This document shows, piece by piece, positions 1-6,600 of a DNA stretch of 10,625 nucleotides. The stretch is from G039029935 sp039029935 (lineage in GTDB: Bacteria > Chloroflexota > Anaerolineae > Caldilineales > Caldilineaceae). The DNA is taken from assembly GCA_039029935.1 (NCBI GenBank), contig JBCCFC010000364.1, positions 1-10,625 of the forward strand, given 5' to 3'. The notes beneath the pieces were generated by a model. It saw only the letters and a list, made by a program, of their open reading frames with translations, was not told where the DNA came from and ran no database searches. The stretch's first letter is position 1; each line of letters opens with the position of its first letter. A program made the position numbers and the translations under genes.

Positions 1-347
1 CCGCCTGCCAACCCTTGAATACGGTCTGGTTTGATGTAGACATAGGTTTGAACAGGGTAAAGGCTACCCGCAGAAGGATATCGATATTTGGGCAATGGCG
101 ATTCGGCCAAGCTCAGTTGACGCAGCGTACTGAGCAGTGTGCTGAATTGATTCAAGGCAAGGGGAGTGTCCTGAAATTGACGATAGCTCTGTCGAGCCAG
201 ATAGGTACGTCGCAACGTATCATCTTCAATGGGCTGTGGCATATCAACAACGCCCTTGTCTATATCCAGCGATGCATCATCCAAAATATTATCGTCATGC
301 CGGACGCCCGGTTGACGCAGTTTGAACTCTAGGCGTTCAATAGGGTC
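1..347 (-). other. Start of an in-line FMN oxidase (Ox) domain, truncated
   Basis: From residue 1108 the protein reads DPIERLEFKLRQPGVR, then RQSYRQFQDTPL, then YRYPSAGSLYPVQTYVYI. This is the start of the SagB/nitroreductase-like dehydrogenases that sit after motif A8 in thiazole-forming NRPS modules such as EpoB. The family uses FMN to oxidise thiazolines to thiazoles. Only about 115 residues lie in the window, so the rest of the FMN site cannot be checked. Confidence 0.85.
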
Positions 348-3300
348 TGTTAACACATTCCCCATTGATGGCTGTGTCTCATCCTCAACCCCATATTGAT
401 CGGGCATCGCCTGGACAGCATTACCGCTGGTCGAAGAAGCACTATCTTGGCTCTCCATATTTGCATGATGCACAACATAGGCCACAAGCTGCTTGTTCGG
501 GCTTTTGGCATCCCCTGCCACAGAGACAAGCACTTCTTGGACAGAGGAATGTTGCAGCAGCGTGGTTTCGATTTCACCCAACTCAATACGATGTCCGCGA
601 ATTTTGACCTGAAAATCATCGCGCCCCATAAATTCAATATTGGGTGGTGTATCGCTAGATAAGCCATTCGGTGAAGGCAGATAGCGACCCAAGTCGCCTG
701 TCTTGTAAAGACGATCACCCGTTTCAGGGTGAACAATGAAGCGTTCATTGGTCTTGGCGTCATCCTTCCAATAGCCCAAGGCCAAACCAATGCCACCGAT
801 ATACAGATCACCCGGCACCCACATAGGACAAGGCTCAAGCTGGGCGTTTAGCACATAGAATGTCTGGTTCGCCATCGGTCTGCCATAGGGAATACTCGGC
901 CATGTGGGGTCAACCTCGTCGATTGGATAATAAATCGACCAGATTGAGGCTTCAGTCGCACCACCCATACTGTAGACATCTGCATCAGGGTGTAATGTTT
1001 GAATACGGTCGGGCAGGGAGACAGGAATCCAGTCGCCGCTCATCATGATAATGCGGAGGGTTGAAGGGTTGAAGGGTTGAAGAGTTGAAGAGGCACTGCT
1101 ATCCTCGTTCCCACTTCCATCTTTCAACTCTTCAACCTTTCCACTTTTCAACTCTTCATACTCCACATACATCTGCATCAACGCAGGGACCGTGTTCCAG
1201 ACGGTGACACCATGTTGTTCGACCAGTTCATGCCAGTGTTGCGGATCAATGCGCTCGGCCTCTTCGGGCATAACGATTGCACCGCCGACGGCCAGCAGAC
1301 CAAAGATGTCATAAACGGAGAGGTCAAAGTTGAGCGCGGAGATGGCGATGGCACGATCACTGGCCGTAATGCCATACCGCTGATTGACATCGAGAACGGT
1401 GTTCACGGCGCCACGATGGTCGATGACCACTCCTTTGGGCTGACCTGTCGAGCCAGAGGTGTAAATGACATAGGCGATGTCTGTCGGTTGGTTGAGTACC
1501 TCTGGGTATTCGATAGCTGATGTATCATTTGGCGCATTATTCGGCGCATCATTCGGCGTGACAGCACAGGTGTCTACGCAAAGACGGTCGGCCAATTGGC
1601 TGGGCCACGTCAATGTTGTATCCAGCCAAGATTGGGTCAGGGCTAGCTGAACCTCGCCTTGCTCCAACAAATATGCCTGCCGTTCTGCTGGCAGCGTTGG
1701 GTCGATGGGGAGATAGGCCGCTCCTGCAAAATGAATGCCTAGCACAGCTACCACCTGCTCCCAGCCCTTTTCCATCACCACAGCGACGAGGGTATTGGGC
1801 TTGGCGCCACGTTCTTGCAGCCATCGCCCTACCTGTGCGGCTCGTTGGGCCAATTCAGCATAGGTGATAGCTCTGTCCCGTGTGAGGATGGCGGGCTGTG
1901 CTGCATGATCGGCCACCTGATGCCAAAATAGTGTGTGGAGCAGATTGGGTGCGTCGGGTGAAAGCAATGATTGTTCTGTTGCATTGTAGGCTGTTAGCTG
2001 CGCCAATTGGCTCGCTGGCAACAGTGGCAACTTCTCCTGCTGCCAGCATGTCTCATCCTCAGCCAAACGGGTCAAGAGCGCACAGTTGGCCTCAAACATC
2101 GTCTCAATCAGCCCCGATGGGAAGAGGTCTTCCATCACGTCCCAATGGATACAGAGTCTGCCTGCCCGTTCAAAGACAACATGGTCCAACGTCACCTGTG
2201 GCGTTTGGGTCAGTTCATAGAGGGGTTCCCCAAAAGGAAATATGTTGGGGTTTTCCTGTGGTAGTCCCAGCGCGCTGGTGAAGACAATGGGCATGGTGGT
2301 TTGTCCATAAAGACGGGACAACTCACGCAACACTTCTACACCGCTAAATTGGTGATGATCTAAATCTTGCCATAGCTGCCGCTGAATTTGTTGGGCCAGC
2401 AGGCGAATGGATGTCGTGTGTGGAGAATCCCCACCGTCTATATCTGCCTGTGTCGCTGTGTCTATTGAAAAGAGGTTCAACTGTGTAAAATCGCCAACCA
2501 GTTGGTCTACTTCTGGGTGAAAGGGCTGACGTTGGAAGAATGTGAGATTGAGCGTGAACGATGGTGATTTTGCCCATGTTGCCAACACGCGTGAGAAGAC
2601 AGCGAGCAGCACACTGGTCGGCGTCACACCAAGCTTCTCGGCCTGCGTCTTGAGCTGCCCCCATTGGTGACTTGGCAATTGAAATTGATGTCGTTTAAAA
2701 CGGGGAGAGGCCAGCATATTGGATGTTTGTGCCATCGGCAGTTCTGGTGCAGGGAACAGGCTATCCAGTCGGTCAAGCCAATAGGTACGCGCCTTTCCAT
2801 AAAGCGACGACTCTGCCATCCGCTTTTCTGCCAGTACATAGTCACGGAAAGAGAACGACAAGGGCGGTTGTGACAAAGGTTGCTGTGACAAAGGTTGCTG
2901 TGACAAGAGGGGGCGACCCTGATTGATGGTTTGATAAAGTTCAAACCACTCGCGGAACAGAATCAGAATACTGCCTGCATCCAGCGACAACAGATTCAGG
3001 CTGAAGTAGAGACAGACTTGCCCGTTTTTAAGCACCATCGCGCGGATATCAAAGGGCGGCCATTGGTCCGTTGGCAAGTTTTGATGTGACATCTCCGCTC
3101 GCCAAGCCGTGCGCTGGCTTTCAACCGCCTGGTCATAATTTGAAAGGTCTTTATAGCTATCAGCACGATAATCCTTGACCGTCATTTGATAGGTTGGCAC
3201 TTGGGCCAGAATTTGCTGTTGACCATCCGGCAAGATAATTGCACGGAGCATATCGTGACGTTTGATCAGCAAATTTAGGGCTTGCTCAAATGCTGGCAGC

Positions 3301-3668
3301 GAAAGGTCCTCACAGATAGTCTCAACGTAGTAGTGAATCCCGACGCCACCTAACTCTAGTGCGGTGCTGCTACCGACCCAATAGGCATGTTGAATATCCG
3401 TTAGGGGGAAGGGTTCATGACGCTCTTCGGGCGCAGGTGTGATGGTGAACTGCGGGCTGTTCTCCTGTGTTGACCGTTGCAATCGGCTCACTAGCTCTGT
3501 CTTGCGCGCCGTCAACTGTCTACGCAGATCGGGTGTCAACACGCCTTTTGGTGCGCGAATACGCAGTTTTCCCTCTTCGACCCATGGCTCAATCCCCTGT
3601 TGGATGAGTTGCTGTAACCAACGGTCAAGGTTGGGTTCTTGGGTTAAATGCTCTGTGAAATTCCTCAT
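1..3668 (-). CDS. Non-ribosomal peptide synthetase, docking-Cy-A(Cys)-Ox, 3' end cut off by the window
   Basis: The frame is open from the ATG at 3668 to the window edge, giving 1222 residues without a stop. It reads in order: a TubC-type docking domain (1-65), a heterocyclisation domain (82-530), an adenylation domain (about 575-1062) and the first part of a nitroreductase-like oxidase (from about 1108). Adenylation motifs A1 to A8 are present, for example YTSGSTGQPKG at 736-746 and YKTGDLGRY at 988. Pocket residues read DLYNMSMIW, against the known cysteine code DLYNLSLIW. From family knowledge this module would accept the PKS chain, load cysteine, condense and cyclise it to a thiazoline, then oxidise that to a thiazole. 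Motifs A9 and A10, the rest of the oxidase and the carrier protein should lie beyond the left edge. Translation is probably coupled to the PKS through an ATGA overlap. An insert of about 29 residues sits inside the A domain. Family assignment is very sure; cysteine specificity is likely. Confidence 0.95.
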   Translation of the reverse strand, partial: MRNFTEHLTQEPNLDRWLQQLIQQGIEPWVEEGKLRIRAPKGVLTPDLRRQLTARKTELVSRLQRSTQENSPQFTITPAPEERHEPFPLTDIQHAYWVGSSTALELGGVGIHYYVETICEDLSLPAFEQALNLLIKRHDMLRAIILPDGQQQILAQVPTYQMTVKDYRADSYKDLSNYDQAVESQRTAWRAEMSHQNLPTDQWPPFDIRAMVLKNGQVCLYFSLNLLSLDAGSILILFREWFELYQTINQGRPLLSQQPLSQQPLSQPPLSFSFRDYVLAEKRMAESSLYGKARTYWLDRLDSLFPAPELPMAQTSNMLASPRFKRHQFQLPSHQWGQLKTQAEKLGVTPTSVLLAVFSRVLATWAKSPSFTLNLTFFQRQPFHPEVDQLVGDFTQLNLFSIDTATQADIDGGDSPHTTSIRLLAQQIQRQLWQDLDHHQFSGVEVLRELSRLYGQTTMPIVFTSALGLPQENPNIFPFGEPLYELTQTPQVTLDHVVFERAGRLCIHWDVMEDLFPSGLIETMFEANCALLTRLAEDETCWQQEKLPLLPASQLAQLTAYNATEQSLLSPDAPNLLHTLFWHQVADHAAQPAILTRDRAITYAELAQRAAQVGRWLQERGAKPNTLVAVVMEKGWEQVVAVLGIHFAGAAYLPIDPTLPAERQAYLLEQGEVQLALTQSWLDTTLTWPSQLADRLCVDTCAVTPNDAPNNAPNDTSAIEYPEVLNQPTDIAYVIYTSGSTGQPKGVVIDHRGAVNTVLDVNQRYGITASDRAIAISALNFDLSVYDIFGLLAVGGAIVMPEEAERIDPQHWHELVEQHGVTVWNTVPALMQMYVEYEELKSGKVEELKDGSGNEDSSASSTLQPFNPSTLRIIMMSGDWIPVSLPDRIQTLHPDADVYSMGGATEASIWSIYYPIDEVDPTWPSIPYGRPMANQTFYVLNAQLEPCPMWVPGDLYIGGIGLALGYWKDDAKTNERFIVHPETGDRLYKTGDLGRYLPSPNGLSSDTPPNIEFMGRDDFQVKIRGHRIELGEIETTLLQHSSVQEVLVSVAGDAKSPNKQLVAYVVHHANMESQDSASSTSGNAVQAMPDQYGVEDETQPSMGNVLTDPIERLEFKLRQPGVRHDDNILDDASLDIDKGVVDMPQPIEDDTLRRTYLARQSYRQFQDTPLALNQFSTLLSTLRQLSLAESPLPKYRYPSAGSLYPVQTYVYIKPDRIQGLAG
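1058..1155. repeat. 8-bp tandem repeat plus inverted repeat inside the A domain
   Basis: Three copies of GGGTTGAA and one GAGTTGAA lie at 1058-1089. The same unit returns in opposite orientation at 1123-1154. Arms 1075-1089 and 1123-1137 are perfectly complementary over 15 bp with a 33-nt loop, so a stable hairpin can form in the messenger. The whole block encodes about 30 low-complexity residues rich in Glu, Lys and Ser between pocket positions 278 and 299. Confidence 0.93.
1524..1559. repeat. 12-bp tandem repeat inside the A domain
   Basis: Three 12-bp units related to ATCATTCGGCGC encode the NDAPNNAPND stretch of the NRPS. It lies between motif A2 and the P-loop motif A3, in a part of A domains that often varies in length. 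Confidence 0.85.
2079..3425 (-). other. Heterocyclisation (Cy) domain of the NRPS
   Basis: Residues 82-530 match the Cy family rather than a normal condensation domain. Visible motifs are FPLTDIQHAYWVGS (87-100), RHDMLR (137-142), PTSVLLAVFSRVLATW (350-365), LVGDFTQL (390-397), PIVFTSALG (460-468) and TQTPQVTLDH (487-496). Thr464 and Asp495 correspond to the catalytic Thr and Asp described for the BmdB Cy domain. Cy domains condense Cys, Ser or Thr and close the azoline ring. The DxxxxD motif is altered to NLLSLD (225-230), and the usual GR after AYxx is GS. A repeat-encoded loop lies at about 254-270. Confidence 0.93.
2869..2910. repeat. 15-bp tandem repeat inside the Cy domain
   Basis: Two perfect copies of TGTGACAAAGGTTGC (2869-2883 and 2884-2898) and most of a third encode repeated PLSQQ. 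The repeat lies between the altered DxxxxD motif and the following FRDYV helix, probably in an exposed loop. Confidence 0.92.
3474..3668 (-). other. TubC-type N-terminal docking domain of the NRPS
   Basis: Residues 1-65 have the helix, beta-hairpin, helix layout of TubC_N domains. LQQLIQQGIEPWVEEG is followed by KLRIRAPKGVLTPDLRRQL and a helix ending near residue 65. The hairpin and second helix are rich in Lys and Arg, a charge that complements the acidic tail of the PKS. This domain directs protein-protein contact and has no catalytic role. Confidence 0.85.
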
Positions 3669-6600
3669 TCTATCGTCATCTCCTCCATAATGGTCTCTGG
3701 TTCTGTGTGGTTTGACCCTGTATTATTTGTCTCTATTTCATACAGAGATAGATCATCGGGCAAATCTATCTCTAGAAATTCAATGTCCATGATTTCGTCT
3801 GAGTCGGTTTCGGGGCTTCCTGCGGCTGCACTCTGTACAGACATTTTTTCACCCGTCTTTCCACTCATCTTTCTAACCATCGTTCCGTCCAGCTTATGTA
3901 GTGTCCATTCTGTGGTCAAAAATAGGGCCAATTTTTCAATCGACGTATCAATCAACTCCGTCATCGGGACAGTAATGGATAGATCACGGACAATCCGATT
4001 CTTCACATCAATGCTTATCAGCGAATCCATGCCCAATTCTGTCCACTGCTGGGTAAGCGGAACTTCATAGGAGGGTGGATGCCCTAGAACTTGGACAACC
4101 TGCTGATGCAGATAATCTTGGAGTGCAATTTCTCGCTCATGGGGTGATACTTCTTGAAGTTTGCTGTGCCAATCGACAGATGGTTTCACAGCGGCTAAAC
4201 GCTCTCGCTGTCCGTGTTCCTCTTTGCCCGATACAGGATGCGTTGCACTGTCTTGTCGTGGCGCAGCCTGTCTTGGGATCACCCCAATTTGTCCACCGAT
4301 GCTGGCAGAGGGCTGTTGAAGCAGATAGGAGAGTAGGTGTCGCCCTTGTTGGGGTGAGATCATGCCCATCCCCTGCATCTGCAGTCTCTCTGTCAAGTGG
4401 GCCGCTAACCCCACGTCAGACCAGCCACCCCAATTGATGCTTAGACCGGGCAACCCCAATGCATGGCGTTGTTGCATCAGTGTATCCATAAAGGCACTGG
4501 CCGCTGCATAGTTGCTCTGTCCCGCCGAGCCGAGTAACGATGCAATCGAGGAGAAACAGACAAAGAAATCAAGGTCCATCTCTGTTGTCAGGGTATGTAG
4601 ATGCCATGTGCCCGCCACTTTGGGGCGCATCACCGTTTCAAACCGTTCCGGTGTTTGGGCGGTCAAAATACCATCATCAATCACGCCAGCCGCATGGATG
4701 ATGCCACGTAACGGCGCGATGGCTGTACACGCATCCAGCACACGTTGGGCATCCTCGCTGTCGGCCATATCTGCTGCAACAACATGGACCGTTGCCCCCT
4801 GCTGTTGGAGTGCGTCGATGGATGCTTGCTGCTCTGCACTGGTCACACCACGTCGCCCCGTCAGGACAAGATGTTTTGCCCCCTCTTCCAGCAATTGCTG
4901 TGCAACCTGCAAGCCCAATGCCCCCAGACCGCCTGTGACGAGATAAGTGGCATCAGATTGAGCAATGACGGGACTCTCTTGATTATGTTGCCCTCGTAGT
5001 TCATCAATCGTAAGTACAATTTTGCCAATATGCCGTGTCTGCTGCATATAGCGGAAAGCATCAACGGCATCGGCAAATGGAAAGGTCACTTTGGGCAATG
5101 GCTGTAGAAGCCCCTGCCGGAACTGCGCCGTGATCTCGGTCCACAGATTGGCTTCCAGTCCATCATCCACCGCCATCTCCTCACGTAGATCAAAGGGATG
5201 GTAGGTGGCGTCCGGTCGCCGTTGCGCCACATCTTCATGGCTCCAGATGTCGAGCTTGCCCATCTCCACAAAGCGACCCTCTTGTGCCAGAACCTCAAAA
5301 CTGGCATCAATAAATGATCCGTTGAGACTGTTGAGAACGACATCCACCCCCTCACCATCGGTCAACGCCAGGATTTCATCCGCAAAATCAAGCGTGCGTG
5401 AATTGAGGACATGTTGAATGCCTTGCTCGCGCAGAAACGGCTGTTTATGGGGGCTGGCGGTGGCAATCACCTCCGCCCCGATGGCTTGGGCAATCTGGAT
5501 AGCCGCCTGCCCCACACCACCAGATGCAGCATGGATCAGGACACGTTCTCCTCGCTGGAGCTTTGCCTTTGTCACCAGCCCATACCAGGCGGTCACAAAG
5601 GCCAACGGAATCGTCGCCGCATCTTCATCGCTGATGCCATCAGGGGTGTGGACGGCTCGCCGGGCAGGGAGTGTTATGTAGTTGGCAAAGGTTCCTTCTT
5701 GAGGACCAACACCCATCACACGGTCGCCGACGGCCAGATGGGTCACATCGCTGCCAACAGCCGACACAATGCCCGCATATTCAAACCCAAGCCCGACATC
5801 CTTGGCCTCTGTAATGCCCAACTCAGCGGCATAATGCGCTTCGAGCATCCCCAAGACATTCAGCACGTCGCGGAAATTTAGCCCCGCAGCGCAGACGGCT
5901 ACTTCAATTTCATCTGGCTGTGGATGCCGTCGCGTTTGCGGGACAAAGATCAGGTGTTCGAGCAACCCATAGGCGCGTAATTGAAGCCGTTGTGGTTCGC
6001 CGTTGTCTGAGGTTGGCTTATCCCATGTCTCTACCCGCGCCACATAGCGCGTCTGGCGTTGATAGGATATTTCTTGCGCCATATCTTGCGTTTGAGCAAG
6101 ATGACCATAGCTGCTGACCAACTCGGTCACAAGTGCGGATAGCTGAGTCTGCATATCATCACGATCATCCAAATCGACACAGACTGTATGTAAGTGCGGG
6201 TGTTCCTGCATCAAGGTGCGTCCAAAGCCCCAGAGGGTTCCCCCAGCAGATGTGATACCTATTTGGCGATGGGTTAATGCTGTCACAACAGGCGACATAG
6301 GTGACAACACGGGACGTTGACAACCTTGGGTCACGATCCAAAGATGTGTATTTACCTCATGCTCAACAAGCACTTGGGTCAGATAGAGAAGTCCTGTACA
6401 GCCTGTTAAGGCGTGGCTGGCAACGCCCTCCACTGATTCTGTATTGATGCCAAGATAGACGACGCCAATTGCTTGATGCTGCGAGGCAATTTTTATGATT
6501 TGATGTGCAATCTCACGTTTTTGTTCAGAACTTTGCTCAGACCCAGCCAAACAGTAAACGGGCAGCGATTCGGATTCGAGCGATGCTGTTAATGCGTCGC

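Larger units (their letters stand above)
483..1946 (-). other. Adenylation (A) domain predicted to activate cysteine
   Basis: Residues 575-1062 carry motifs A1 to A8, including AYLPIDPTLP, the P-loop, FDLSVYD, GGATEASIW, YKTGDLGRY and VKIRGHRIELGEIE. Aligning by eye to GrsA-PheA gives Asp782, Leu783, Tyr786, Asn825, Met875, Ser877, Met901, Ile909 and Trp910. The known cysteine code differs only by Leu for the two Met. The spacing between Asn825 and Met875 is 29 residues longer than in PheA because of an insert at about 838-869. Motifs A9 and A10 are expected beyond the left edge, after the oxidase. Confidence 0.92.

Noticed and set aside
1075..1137. Transcription terminator formed by the inverted repeat
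   Set aside because: The hairpin has a long 33-nt loop, is not followed by a T-run on the coding strand, and lies in the middle of an uninterrupted gene.
350..2944. Several short minus-strand open frames across the NRPS, which could suggest a broken gene
   Set aside because: None is in the frame that starts at 3668. That frame is open to the window edge and keeps Cy and A motifs in correct order, so the gene is intact as far as visible.
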